From Streptomyces aureocirculatus (GTDB lineage Bacteria; Actinomycetota; Actinomycetes; Streptomycetales; Streptomycetaceae), in the NCBI RefSeq assembly GCF_000720475.1, contig NZ_JOAP01000022.1:1-64000 (forward strand): 64,000 nt of DNA, read 5' to 3'. A program made the translations under genes and the position numbers. Shown piece by piece: positions 37,264-45,697 of the stretch (the first letter of the stretch is position 1; every line of letters starts with the position of its first letter). A model generated the notes under the pieces. It saw nothing but the letters and a program-made list of their open reading frames with translations. It was not told the DNA's origin and made no database searches.

Positions 37264-39759
37264 GTGGAGGCGGTCCTGCGGGTGACACCCCTTCCAAGGG
37301 AAACGACGTGGTCTTTTCTGCACCGGGTGGCGTCCGCCTACCGGCTGCAGGTAACCGACCTGACGGCGTGGTGGCAGTGGGCAAATCCCGTGCATCAAAG
37401 GCATGGTGTGCGTCCCGACGGTGAGGTGCTCCTCAATGCAGTGGCGCAGGGGCAGTTGGCCGGGTGGTGCCGTGTGCCGGCAGGCCATCTCGCGCGGGCG
37501 TTGCCGTCCTGGACGGCAGGGTCGACGGAGCTGGCTGGCCGTGGCGAGGACGGGCAGGGGTGGGCGAGGTGGCAGTCGGGAGCTTCGGAGTGGGGGCCGG
37601 TGGTGTTCGGCTGCAGGTTGTACGCGGCCCGGCGTGGCAGCGGCGGGGCGCCGGTCTGGGCGTACTGGCCGCAGTGGCGGCGGCTGTGTGCGCGGCATGG
37701 CCGGTGGCTCCTGGAGGTGGGCGAAGGCCATCCGGTGGAGTTCGTTGATGCCGGGAATCTGGTGATGGAGTTGATCCGGGCGCAGCGTCAGTGGGATCGG
37801 GTGGAGCGGATAGGGCGGGCGGCCGACGCGGCGCCTCGCCAGGTGTTCGGGCTAGCGCGTGCGGTGGTGTGCGGGTGGTGGGGGCGGGAGGATTTCTGGG
37901 AGCGGGAGACGGTATGGGGGCCGCGCCTAGAGCAGCTGGTGGCGGCTACGCGCCGGTGGTGTCCGGATCCGGCGGGCTGGGGCGTTGAGCAGTGGCGGCT
38001 GCTGGTACGGGACGTGGTGCTGTTCCCGGAGGTCGTCGCGGTCGCGGAAGCTCTGGTGGATCCGCGGATGCAGCAGATGGCTGCCGGAAGCGGTGCGGGT
38101 GCCCTGGTGCGCGGCCGGGGTGGCGGTGAGCGGTTTACTGCCGCGTTGGGCGAGCGTCTGGGACAGGTGTGGCTGGGCGAACTGGAAACGGACGGCCATG
38201 GCGGCCCGTTGGCGTCCAGGGCTCGCGCGGTGGTACGCGAGCGGCGCCGTCCGGCGGGGTCGTTGGTGCAGCAGGGGCGGTATGGGCTGTGGTGGGTGCA
38301 CAGCGCGCACCGGCCGGTGGAAGTAGGAACGGGGCTGCGCCTGCTGGCAGACCCTCTGGGTGCAGGCCCAGGCGCCCGTGGGGGTTCGGGTGCAGCAGGA
38401 CGTGGCGGACCGGCGGCTCGGGGGTGGTGGGTGGAGTTGGCGGTGCCGCGGCGGGCCGGACACGGCCGGGGCCTGGAACAGCGGCATGCACAGTTGTTCG
38501 CCGAAGGACTTGAGCAGGCCCGTCGTCATGTGGAGCGGTTCGGGCATCTGGCCATCGCGCACACCGCCAGCGGGGCGCGGGAAGGGTTCGATCTGGGGCG
38601 GTGGCTGGCCAACCGGCGTGCCGACGCGACGTCACTGACCGTGGAACAGACGGAACAGCTTCGATGCCTGGATGCATGGTGGAACCCGCCCTGGCCCGTC
38701 GACTGGCAGCGTGCCTGGTACCGGGCCCGCGCCCATGTGCACGAGCAGGGGCCGGCGCACGGCGGCGACAACCTGGCCGGGCTGCCCGGCTGGCTTCAGC
38801 GGTGGCTGCGCCACCAGATCTCCTGCTACGAGCAGTTACACGATGGCCAGCGGGTGCTGCTGGCTGGGCTCGGGTTGTCCACGGGCGAGGTCGAGGTGTT
38901 CCACACGTGGTCAGGGCGGCGGCGTCCGGTCGCCGATGGCCTGGCTGTCGCTCATGCCTACACGGTTCGTCACAGCCACCTCACCGTGTCTCAGCCCACT
39001 GTCGTTGACGGTTTCGCGCTGGGGACCTGGCTCAGAAATCAACGCCAGCGGCAGCGCAGCCTCGGCCGGCTCACCCGGCTGGGACACCGCCTGACGGACC
39101 TCGATGCATGGTGGAACCCGCCCCGGCCAGTGGCCTGGCAACGCATGTGGTGGGCCTGCCGCTATCACCTGACCGGGCTCCCGGACGGTGTTGAGTGGTG
39201 GCCCGGCGCCCCGGACGACGAGCACATCACCGCCTGGCTGGCGGAGCAGAGTGCGCGACGGGCACTGTTGTTGCCAGAGCAACGGCGTCGGGTCGATGAA
39301 CTGCTGTCGCTGACCGGCGGGATGCCGGTGTGGCGGCCGAGGATCAGCGATGTCGCCTGGCAGACGCTGTCCGGGCTGCTGCCCGCGCGGTCGCATACCG
39401 GGGGCCGTCCCCGCGGCGAACGGCAGAGCCTGGAAGCCATCGTCCACATCGCCTGCACCGGACAGGCGTGGACACGGCTTCCCCCGGCCCTGGGCCCCTT
39501 CCAGGCCTGCCGGCGCCGCTTCATTCGCTGGCGCGACGACGGCACCCTCCAGCAGATCTCCCGCGCTGTCCTGCCTGAAGGGGCGCGATCTGGCAGCAAC
39601 GGCTGGCCGCCTACACCGGCCCTGCCTGAAGAGATCCGTCACCGCGTGCACCAGGAGCGCGGTGGGCATCCGATGGTGAGGCGTTCGTCGACGGGGACTC
39701 ACCCGGGCATGGGCGTTCCGGTCACGGGCGGGGGAGGGCGGAGCGGTCCTGGACGGTGA
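37264..39759 (+). CDS. TniQ-like protein fused to HA repeats and IS5-type DNA-binding domain
   Basis: An intact 831-residue frame; GTG 37264 is the likely start, with TTG 37186 as alternative. Residues 1-330 follow the TniQ plan (PLPRETTWSFLHRVASAYRL.., RRLCARHGRWLLEV, ETVWGPRLEQL, LFPEVVAVAEALVD), although the first zinc-binding Cys pair is gone. Residues about 409-680 hold helicase-associated repeats (GHLAIAHTASG..FDLGRWLANRR, LDAWWNPPWPVDWQRAW, and again LDAWWNPPRPVAWQRMW). Residues about 692-770 match the N-terminal DNA-binding domain of IS5-group transposases (DUF4096: SDVAWQTLSGLLPA, TGGRPRGERQSLEAIVHI). No helicase or DDE motif is present. I infer a target selector that binds DNA directly. 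I know of no described protein of this build. Confidence 0.72.
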   Translation: MEAVLRVTPLPRETTWSFLHRVASAYRLQVTDLTAWWQWANPVHQRHGVRPDGEVLLNAVAQGQLAGWCRVPAGHLARALPSWTAGSTELAGRGEDGQGWARWQSGASEWGPVVFGCRLYAARRGSGGAPVWAYWPQWRRLCARHGRWLLEVGEGHPVEFVDAGNLVMELIRAQRQWDRVERIGRAADAAPRQVFGLARAVVCGWWGREDFWERETVWGPRLEQLVAATRRWCPDPAGWGVEQWRLLVRDVVLFPEVVAVAEALVDPRMQQMAAGSGAGALVRGRGGGERFTAALGERLGQVWLGELETDGHGGPLASRARAVVRERRRPAGSLVQQGRYGLWWVHSAHRPVEVGTGLRLLADPLGAGPGARGGSGAAGRGGPAARGWWVELAVPRRAGHGRGLEQRHAQLFAEGLEQARRHVERFGHLAIAHTASGAREGFDLGRWLANRRADATSLTVEQTEQLRCLDAWWNPPWPVDWQRAWYRARAHVHEQGPAHGGDNLAGLPGWLQRWLRHQISCYEQLHDGQRVLLAGLGLSTGEVEVFHTWSGRRRPVADGLAVAHAYTVRHSHLTVSQPTVVDGFALGTWLRNQRQRQRSLGRLTRLGHRLTDLDAWWNPPRPVAWQRMWWACRYHLTGLPDGVEWWPGAPDDEHITAWLAEQSARRALLLPEQRRRVDELLSLTGGMPVWRPRISDVAWQTLSGLLPARSHTGGRPRGERQSLEAIVHIACTGQAWTRLPPALGPFQACRRRFIRWRDDGTLQQISRAVLPEGARSGSNGWPPTPALPEEIRHRVHQERGGHPMVRRSSTGTHPGMGVPVTGGGGRSGPGR

Positions 39760-40582
39760 TATGGAGGGCGTGCAGGGGCTGGGTCCGGGTGGGGCGGACG
39801 ACCTCGAACCAGTCGGTCCCCTCCTGCAGGTGGTGGGAGATGCTGCGGTAGTGGCTCCAGCCGAATCCGATGCCGGTCTGCCAGGTGGTGTCGCTGTAGC
39901 GGCTGCCGATGACCGGTTCCCCGTGCAGGTAGACGGAGTCGAGGGGGCGGGAGGTGGCTTCGAGGTGAGCGAGGACGGCTGCCGCGGCGCGGCGCAGCGG
40001 GCTGGTCTCGCTCCAGCGGGTGAGAGCTTCGAGGGCTGCGGGATGGGCGGGTTCGGCGTCGGGGAGCTGGAGTTGGCGGATGGTGGCGGCCTTGCGGTCG
40101 ACGAGGTCGGTGAGATCGATGCGGACCGGGCGCGGGACCCAGCGGTCGATGCCGTCGAAGGCTTCGATCATGTGGTCGCGTGGGGCCCGGCCTGCCTCGG
40201 GGTCGGGAGTGATGGCGGCGAGCCGGGCGCGGGCGGCATCGACGGGTTCGCCCCGGGTCCACAGCAAGGTCAGTTCGAATCCTTCCGCTTCGAGGCTCTT
40301 GCGTTCACCGAAGTGGATCTGCAGGCCGCGGCTTCTGCCCTTGAGGGCGCGCTTCATCGAGGCGGAGGGGTCGCCACCGTAGGACAGGGAGTGAAGGAAC
40401 TCGGAGGTGAGACGGTCGTCCCTGCGGTGCTCGACGACCAGGTCGACGTCTGAAGGGTTCAGTGCGCCGCGTGCGTAGGAGCCGAAGACGAGGACCTCGT
40501 CGACGAGGTCCAGCGGCCAGCCTCCCTCTTCCATCCGGTCGAGCATGTCGTTAAGGAGCGTGGTGGCGCGCTCGCGTTTCAC
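39722..40582 (-). CDS. MNT-type nucleotidyltransferase
   Basis: A GTG at 40582 follows GGAGGTC. Near residue 30 stands the nucleotidyltransferase signature LVFGSYARGALNPSDVDLVV, with GS and D-x-D in the right spacing, and further on a third acidic stretch. Such minimal transferases add a nucleotide to a protein, RNA or small molecule; many are antitoxins or antibiotic-modifying enzymes. The C-terminal 180 residues (SPLRRAAAAVLAHLEA.., YSDTTWQTGIGFGWSHY) are not recognised. It converges on the TniQ fusion gene and overlaps its last 38 bases. No HEPN partner is visible next to it. Confidence 0.7.
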   Translation of the reverse strand: MKRERATTLLNDMLDRMEEGGWPLDLVDEVLVFGSYARGALNPSDVDLVVEHRRDDRLTSEFLHSLSYGGDPSASMKRALKGRSRGLQIHFGERKSLEAEGFELTLLWTRGEPVDAARARLAAITPDPEAGRAPRDHMIEAFDGIDRWVPRPVRIDLTDLVDRKAATIRQLQLPDAEPAHPAALEALTRWSETSPLRRAAAAVLAHLEATSRPLDSVYLHGEPVIGSRYSDTTWQTGIGFGWSHYRSISHHLQEGTDWFEVVRPTRTQPLHALHITVQDRSALPRP

Positions 40583-40685
40583 GGAAGACCTCCGCTGGTG
40601 GGTTCGGGTGCCGGTGTATCTGGGTCTGTGGTTCAGCCGGTCTGCCGCAGGGGCGCCCGGCCGGGGATGTGGGTGCGGTGGTGTC

Positions 40686-42206
40686 TTACAGGGTGGTCGG
40701 CAGTGAGATCACCGGCTGGGAGATGGCCTGCGGGATGCAGGCGGGAGCGGTGCGACCTGCCTGGGTGCAGGCCAGAGTGAGGAGTTGGAGGTAGCCGAGG
40801 GAGACCGGGCGTCCGGGGAGCTTGCCCGCTGCCTGTTCGAAGCGCTCGAGCGTGGCGGACTTGATGCCCAGGTGGCCAGCTGCGTCCTGGAGATCGAGCC
40901 CCGCGGCTTCACGGGCTTCCCTCAAGAGTTGGGCGTTGTCGTGCCAGACCTGCGGCGCCGTCTCGGTGGCATCCCGGGCGACGGACGCGCGGGCCGAGGC
41001 GAGGGCGGTGCGGATTCGGTCGCTGCGGGGTCCGAGCAGGAACCGCGCGAGGCGGGCGGCGTCGGCCGCGTGGTCGACGCCCTCGCTCCAGGGCTGGGAG
41101 GCCTCCTCGTACACGCGGGCCCGGGCCGTGGCGCACTCCTCACGCTCGCCGGATTCGGCGCCGTAGGTGCGGTGGCGGTCGCTGGTGCAGGCCAGTGTGC
41201 TGTCCTTCGCCAGGTCCATGTCGCGGTCCTCGTCGTCGGCCTCGATATCGTCGATGACGTCCCGAACCTGCCGGCGTTCTCGTGAGGTCAGGACGCTCGC
41301 GAGTGCTTCCGCGGCGGCCTGGGCTTCGGGCCGGCCGGCGGGCTCGAAGCTGCCGCCCCAGGCGTGGGATGCGTCTTCTCCCTCCGCCCTTTGGAAGGCC
41401 ACGTCGATGGCTTCGAAGGTGTGCGGGCTCCAGGCGTGCATCATCAGGATGATCTCCTGCAAGGCACGCTGGGCGGCCGGCTCCATCTCCTCCGCAGTGC
41501 CGCTGCTGCGGCGGCGCCGCGTTCCACTCATCCAGTCGGTGAAGGTCTCAGGCCGGCGGGAGTCGGACGGTTGGGCGTCCGTAAACCAGCGTGCCGCCCT
41601 CACGACGCAGGCGTGCGCGTGCTGGATGGCGGCGTACCAGCCGAACAATGCCTCACGGTAGTCATTCACATGACGGTCCTCGGCAAAGGTGCCGGTCTCC
41701 GTGCGGCAGTGCTGCGGGCACTGCGCCGCGCTCACCCGGTAGAGAGCGGCACGGGTCTCGGGGAGCGACAGCAAAGCGGCGTCCAAGTGCTCATATTTGG
41801 GGCCGCGGTTACGGCGCTTTTCGAGCCCCTGGTCGAGGAAGACCTGGAAGCGGGGTTCCTCACGCCAATTGGCTGCGGCGCTGCGGACACGGAAATCGCT
41901 CTGCCACGCTCCGGTCGCGATGACCTCCCGCAGCGCCGAAGCCACATCCCGCCGCAGTGCCGCACCCCATGTGATCAGGACCGGCAGGCGCTGGGGATCA
42001 CTCCCCAGCGCGGACATCACCAGATCGACGTCGTCATGACGATGAAGATGACGCTGGAACACGAACTCCCCCTTGAATGCAGCAGTCCCCAACTGCCGCC
42101 GCACCGTGGTGTGGAGGCAGTCCTCCATCTTGCACGAGGGGTACGACAACGCACCGGTGGATGGGGGCACCGGAGCTTCACGTGGGACCGTGGACGCTAA
42201 AATCAC
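40686..42206 (-). CDS. Large protein with C-terminal XRE-type HTH
   Basis: A frame of about 506 codons; GTG 42206, ATG 42128 or a GTG after AAGGGGGAG near 42060 are possible starts. The N-terminal 300 residues are not recognised; they include a region with CPQHCRTETGTF and the rare-looking MSGTRRRRSSG. A middle acidic region (DDIEADDEDRDMDL) precedes the C-terminal helix-turn-helix: LLREAREAAGLDLQDAAGHLGIKSATLERFEQ. An HTH at the end of a long protein suggests a regulator with an N-terminal sensor. It reads divergently from a UvrD remnant. Confidence 0.55.
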   Translation of the reverse strand: MILASTVPREAPVPPSTGALSYPSCKMEDCLHTTVRRQLGTAAFKGEFVFQRHLHRHDDVDLVMSALGSDPQRLPVLITWGAALRRDVASALREVIATGAWQSDFRVRSAAANWREEPRFQVFLDQGLEKRRNRGPKYEHLDAALLSLPETRAALYRVSAAQCPQHCRTETGTFAEDRHVNDYREALFGWYAAIQHAHACVVRAARWFTDAQPSDSRRPETFTDWMSGTRRRRSSGTAEEMEPAAQRALQEIILMMHAWSPHTFEAIDVAFQRAEGEDASHAWGGSFEPAGRPEAQAAAEALASVLTSRERRQVRDVIDDIEADDEDRDMDLAKDSTLACTSDRHRTYGAESGEREECATARARVYEEASQPWSEGVDHAADAARLARFLLGPRSDRIRTALASARASVARDATETAPQVWHDNAQLLREAREAAGLDLQDAAGHLGIKSATLERFEQAAGKLPGRPVSLGYLQLLTLACTQAGRTAPACIPQAISQPVISLPTTL

Positions 42207-42214
42207 GGCCTCGT

Positions 42215-42397
42215 CGGCTGGACACGGGATGGGGCATCTACGGTTCGAAACTCCTCGACGCGCAATGGGATGCGAAACGCACGGATGAGGTACGGCGGCT
42301 ACTTCGGGTTGCGATCACACGCGCTCGCCACACCGTCGTCTTCGTCCGTCCGGGCGATGCTCTCCCCCTCGCCCCGCCGCCCCCGGCCACGGACTGA
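42215..42397 (+). pseudogene. UvrD-type helicase C-terminal remnant
   Basis: The frame reads TGWGIYGSKLLDAQWDAKRTDEVRRL, then LRVAITRARHTVVFVRPGDA, the last conserved motif of superfamily 1 helicases, and a stop. No upstream helicase motif exists; the sequence before 42215 belongs to the divergent gene. It is a leftover of a deleted helicase gene. Confidence 0.65.
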
Positions 42398-42539
42398 ACG
42401 GTCAAGCGGCCTCGCATCCAGTGGTGCCGCTGTCCCGTAGGCCACAGCGGCTCGCATGCCGTGCCCGGCTCGGTATGCCGGTCCGACAGCCGGCCGTCCC
42501 TGTCCTGCACCACAACCAACCTCCACCCAACATCAAATG

Positions 42540-42556
42540 AGCACTCAATGAGTGCT
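42540..42556. promoter_or_regulatory. Perfect 17-bp palindrome before XRE gene
   Basis: AGCACTCAATGAGTGCT has perfect 8-base arms around one A, 43 bases before the ATG of an XRE regulator. The right arm with flank reads GAGTGCTAA, identical to half of the CIRCE element bound by HrcA, but the arms are 3 bases apart instead of 9. More likely it is the operator of the adjacent regulator. Confidence 0.55.
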
Positions 42557-42599
42557 AACCTCGATGGAGATTGCCTGCCGGACACGCGAAGGGGCGAGC

Positions 42600-43640
42600 A
42601 TGGCCAAGGAATCGGCGAACAACGCGGTGAAGCGGCGCCGTGCCGAGCTGAACCTCACACAGCAGGAGACGGCTCGACGCGCTGACGTATCTCTGGCGAC
42701 CTGGCGGCGCTTCGAGAACAGCGCAGACAGTGCCAGCGCACTGGACGGGTTCCGGGCGGACAACCTGCAAGGATTCGCCCGGGCACTGAAGCTCAGCGTC
42801 ACAGCGCTGAGGCAACTGACTGATGCCGAGGCCGCTCCGGGGGCCGAAGAGCGCGTCGAGATTGACCAGTCGGTCACCGATGTCGTGCAGTTGTTCAACA
42901 GGTCTTTCACGGGTGAGCCGCTCACCCCGGCAGACGCCATGGCCCTGGCCAACACCGTCGACTTCTCCGATTTCGCCCCCACCCGGGACGGCAAGCTGCA
43001 CCTGGACACCTCGTTCAACTACGAGTTCGCCGCCTACCTGAAAGGCGAGGCGACGATCCGGGACGTCGGCCTGCTGCGCGACCTGCCTGAACTGGCTCTC
43101 ACCCAGGTCAACAACCACTGGCTGGTGCGCATGGGTGAGCGCATCATGCGGATCGGCAGCGAACTGGGACAAGGGCGTGTCCCGCGTCCTCAGTGCCTGG
43201 CCGACGAGTACGCCCTGTGGATCGTCATCCAGAACACCGATCCGCCTCAGATCGGCGACGTCCTCGACATGTTCCCCGGACTCCGGAACGCAGATGACGT
43301 GTTCGGCTACGACCCCGATGCCGATGAACCCGACGACGAACGCTCGATCCGCGAGGACTGGATGAACCGCATGGTGGGCGGCCTCCTCCCGCCGGACGAA
43401 AGTCACGGCCACCGGCGGTATGACCTGACCCTCATGGAGGCGTACGGACAAGGCGTCTACGACCCCGGCGACCCCCGTCACCCTCTTCGCTGGTTCGACC
43501 GGGACGACCTGCGTGAACGGTGCACATCGGAGCTGGCCTTCGTCAGACTGGCGAAAGAGGAACAGGAGGCCCGGACCGCCGAAGCGTTCAACCGCATGTC
43601 GGAACTGCTGCGTCCGGGAAGAGCCGACGACTCCCACTGA
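42600..43640 (+). CDS. XRE-family regulator with long C-terminal domain
   Basis: The ATG at 42600 (MAKESANNAVKRRRAEL) follows GAAGGGG. Residues 8-65 are a helix-turn-helix of the XRE type (LNLTQQETARRADVSLATWRRFE). The rest, about 280 residues, is acidic and unrecognised, with NYEFAAYLKGEATIRDVGLL, CLADEYALWIVIQ and a D/E-rich stretch (YDPDADEPDDERS). It has no membrane segment. It is probably a regulator with a protein- or ligand-sensing domain and may bind the palindrome just upstream. A stem-loop at 43692-43706 follows the stop. Confidence 0.7.
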   Translation: MAKESANNAVKRRRAELNLTQQETARRADVSLATWRRFENSADSASALDGFRADNLQGFARALKLSVTALRQLTDAEAAPGAEERVEIDQSVTDVVQLFNRSFTGEPLTPADAMALANTVDFSDFAPTRDGKLHLDTSFNYEFAAYLKGEATIRDVGLLRDLPELALTQVNNHWLVRMGERIMRIGSELGQGRVPRPQCLADEYALWIVIQNTDPPQIGDVLDMFPGLRNADDVFGYDPDADEPDDERSIREDWMNRMVGGLLPPDESHGHRRYDLTLMEAYGQGVYDPGDPRHPLRWFDRDDLRERCTSELAFVRLAKEEQEARTAEAFNRMSELLRPGRADDSH

Positions 43641-43691
43641 CCACAGTGGTTCATCCAGGCCGCGACGGGCGGGGGCATCACGGACGGCGGC

Positions 43692-43706
43692 GCCCACTGC
43701 GTGGGC
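43692..43706. terminator. Stem-loop between convergent genes
   Basis: GCCCAC-TGC-GTGGGC forms a perfect 6-bp stem with a TGC loop in the 90-base gap between two convergent genes. It lacks a T run, so it would be a factor-dependent or weak terminator serving either strand. Confidence 0.35.
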
Positions 43707-43730
43707 ATAACCGCTGTTTCCCGCCTGGGC

Positions 43731-44471
43731 CTAGGGTGTCGGGCGCGGTGATCGCAGGATCGGGTTCCAGGCGAACCAGTCCAGGGTTCCGGCGCCCAGT
43801 TCCCACGGGGACTCCAGCAGCAGGTTCCGGGTTGCCTCAAGGTCCGCGGTGACGGGAGCAGGAGCGGGACCGATGCGGGTCATCAAGTCGCCCCGCGCGT
43901 GCCAGAACTCCTCGTCCCCGCCGCGCAGTCGGTGTATCGCCGCGTCCACGCAGGCCGACCATTTCGGCATACCGTAGTGATCGTCGTGGGTCCCGATCCG
44001 GGGAGCTCCGGCGAAGACGAGGAAGTCGTCCGGCGGCAGGATCTTCTCGAAGTGCCTGAACATGTCGATGTGCTGTTTCACCTGCTTCTTGATCTCCCCG
44101 AGGAATCCCCAGCCGAAGTCCGTCAGGGTCCCCTCGCATCCCGGCCAGATCATGTCCCGGTCCAGGACCAGGTCCTCCAGCTCGTAGAGACGGAACTGGC
44201 CGTCGGAGCCCAGGACGTCGAAGGCCTGCCGGGTGAGCCAGGTGTTGCGGGCGAACATCGTCCCGTCGCGCAACGCCTTGCGACGGCTTGTCGGCCGGGA
44301 AGCGTGCGCGTCCTCGATCGGACCGTTGCGCCACACGGACAGGACGAGCCCGTGGGCCGCCGCCCACCGCAGTCCGTCCTGCGTCGTGAAGACGCCCATC
44401 TCCTCAAGACGCTGCCGTGCCCAGTCCAGCGCATCCTGAATATCCTCGTCCACCGCTCCGCTCTCCCCCAT
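43731..44471 (-). CDS. Hypothetical soluble protein
   Basis: A 246-residue protein from the ATG at 44471 (MGESGAVDEDIQDALDWARQRL). I do not recognise it. It is acidic, with no signal peptide or membrane segment, and contains TRRKALRDGTMF-like and DFGWGFLGEIKKQVKQHIDMFRHFEKIL segments and several Trp residues. The end (ELGAGTLDWFAWNPILRS) looks structured. It converges on the XRE regulator gene and reads toward it. The next minus-strand gene ends about 0.1 kb beyond it, so an operon is not shown. Confidence 0.6.
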   Translation of the reverse strand: MGESGAVDEDIQDALDWARQRLEEMGVFTTQDGLRWAAAHGLVLSVWRNGPIEDAHASRPTSRRKALRDGTMFARNTWLTRQAFDVLGSDGQFRLYELEDLVLDRDMIWPGCEGTLTDFGWGFLGEIKKQVKQHIDMFRHFEKILPPDDFLVFAGAPRIGTHDDHYGMPKWSACVDAAIHRLRGGDEEFWHARGDLMTRIGPAPAPVTADLEATRNLLLESPWELGAGTLDWFAWNPILRSPRPTP

Positions 44472-44613
44472 GACTCGCCAACTCCTCCTCTTCTTCCCGG
44501 TGTTCGTGTCACCCGTGCCACGGCGCTCCCGGAAGACGCGATCGTACGCGGGCCCCGCCGCCAAACCTCGGTGCCGTCATCTGCCGTAGCCGTGGGGTCC
44601 GGCAGGCCCGCCC

Positions 44614-45354
44614 TCAGGCGGACGGGGGACGTTGGAAGGCCGTGCCGAGCGCGCGCAGTTCAGCGCGCCGGGCCTGCATGAGTTCCTCCGGCCGACGCAG
44701 GGCGGTGTCCAGAAGCCACACCCCGCGGCGGAACGGCTGGAAGCCGATGCTCTCCCACAGTACGGCGATCTTCTTCTTCGCCTGGAGCCGGTAGGCCTCG
44801 GTGACCTGCTCACGGCCTTCGGGGTACTCCCCCATGGCGGGAAATACCGCCACCGCGCAACAGCCCCCGGACAGGCGGCGGACCGCCTCGCCGGCGAGGG
44901 CCGGACCCAGTCCGAAACCTCTCCATTCCTTGTCGAGGCTGACGCGGTCGAGGATCAGCAGATCACCGACGGGCTGGGTGACAGCTTTCTCGAATGCGGC
45001 GCTGTAGCCGGTGCGTTGGGAACGGCCAAGGACCGCGGAGACAATGACCTCAAGATCGCCGGACTCTGCGTCCGCCACCTCCCACCGGTTGTCGCCGGTG
45101 TAGTCACGCAGCCGCCACAGGATGAGGTGCCCGATCTTGGTGCCTGCGGCCGGGGCGCGGTCGCCCCCGTCCTCTCCTTCGTCTTCCCACTCCTCGTCAC
45201 CCGCCATCCCGTACGTGACCGTGACATACCAGGGTTCCAGGGTGTCCTCGTAGTCGTAGGGCACCGCGGGATGCCCATGGCCGTAGTGGAGGTGAAGACG
45301 GGCAGGATCGCCCGGTAGTTCACTGACCGGCCGTTTGGGCATCGCTGACGTCAT
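44614..45354 (-). CDS. GNAT-like acetyltransferase
   Basis: A 246-residue protein from the ATG at 45354 (MTSAMPKRPVSEL); an ATG 12 bases later is also possible. The C-terminal half shows the acetyl-CoA binding pattern of the GNAT fold: LLILDRVSLDKEWRGFGLGPALAGEAVRRL, followed by VAVFPAM and LWESIGFQPFRRGVWLLD. The N-terminal half is acidic (GDEEWEDEGEDGGD) and not recognised. Substrate unknown. It stands alone between noncoding stretches. Confidence 0.65.
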   Translation of the reverse strand: MTSAMPKRPVSELPGDPARLHLHYGHGHPAVPYDYEDTLEPWYVTVTYGMAGDEEWEDEGEDGGDRAPAAGTKIGHLILWRLRDYTGDNRWEVADAESGDLEVIVSAVLGRSQRTGYSAAFEKAVTQPVGDLLILDRVSLDKEWRGFGLGPALAGEAVRRLSGGCCAVAVFPAMGEYPEGREQVTEAYRLQAKKKIAVLWESIGFQPFRRGVWLLDTALRRPEELMQARRAELRALGTAFQRPPSA

Positions 45355-45697
45355 GGCAAAGAGACTAGGAGCAGACACTGACATCCCAGCGGGAGACGGT
45401 TCGAACAGCACCGTAGACGTGAGCTGGTCTCGTTTGAGCTGGACACCTTGGCCCCGCTTCTGGACCGATTCGGTCGCGTCATCGGTGCCATGGCGTACCG
45501 GGCACGTCAGGCCGGAGGACGCCTCCGCACCCGCGCGACGCGTTCCGTGCCGACCGCGGCACCCCTCAGCGGCGCAGGCATAAGCAGGCGCAGGCGGTAG
45601 CAAGCCCAGGCCCCAGCAACGACAACGCCGGAACGGCCCGACCCGAGCAATGTTTGAGGCCCTCACCTCGCCGTTGTGATGGGGCGCCCCAACACCG
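45355..45697. other. Noncoding stretch
   Basis: About 340 bases between two minus-strand genes. Small open frames on both strands lack recognisable content or a ribosome-binding site. The promoter of the acetyltransferase gene should lie at its left end, which includes the palindrome TGACGTCA at 45346-45353 across the start codon. Confidence 0.4.

Larger units (their letters stand above)
30495..39759 (+). mobile_element. Tn7-like transposition module
   Basis: Six plus-strand genes form one block: TnsA-type endonuclease, TnsB-type DDE transposase, TnsC/TniB-type ATPase, TniQ, an endonuclease VII-like protein and a second TniQ-like protein fused to DNA-binding repeats. The first three overlap or nearly so. 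The gene order tnsA-tnsB-tnsC-tniQ is that of Tn7-family elements; two different TniQ-type proteins would allow two targeting routes. Element ends are not determined; the range given covers the genes only. The last gene overlaps the convergent nucleotidyltransferase gene by 38 bases, so a boundary or an old rearrangement may lie there. Confidence 0.75.

Noticed and set aside
40270..40290. tRNA T-arm-like TTCGAATCC
   Set aside because: It lies inside the nucleotidyltransferase gene, and no acceptor or anticodon stems surround it.
42538..42558. Genuine CIRCE element
   Set aside because: The spacing between arms is 3 rather than 9 bases, and the downstream gene is not a chaperone or hrcA.
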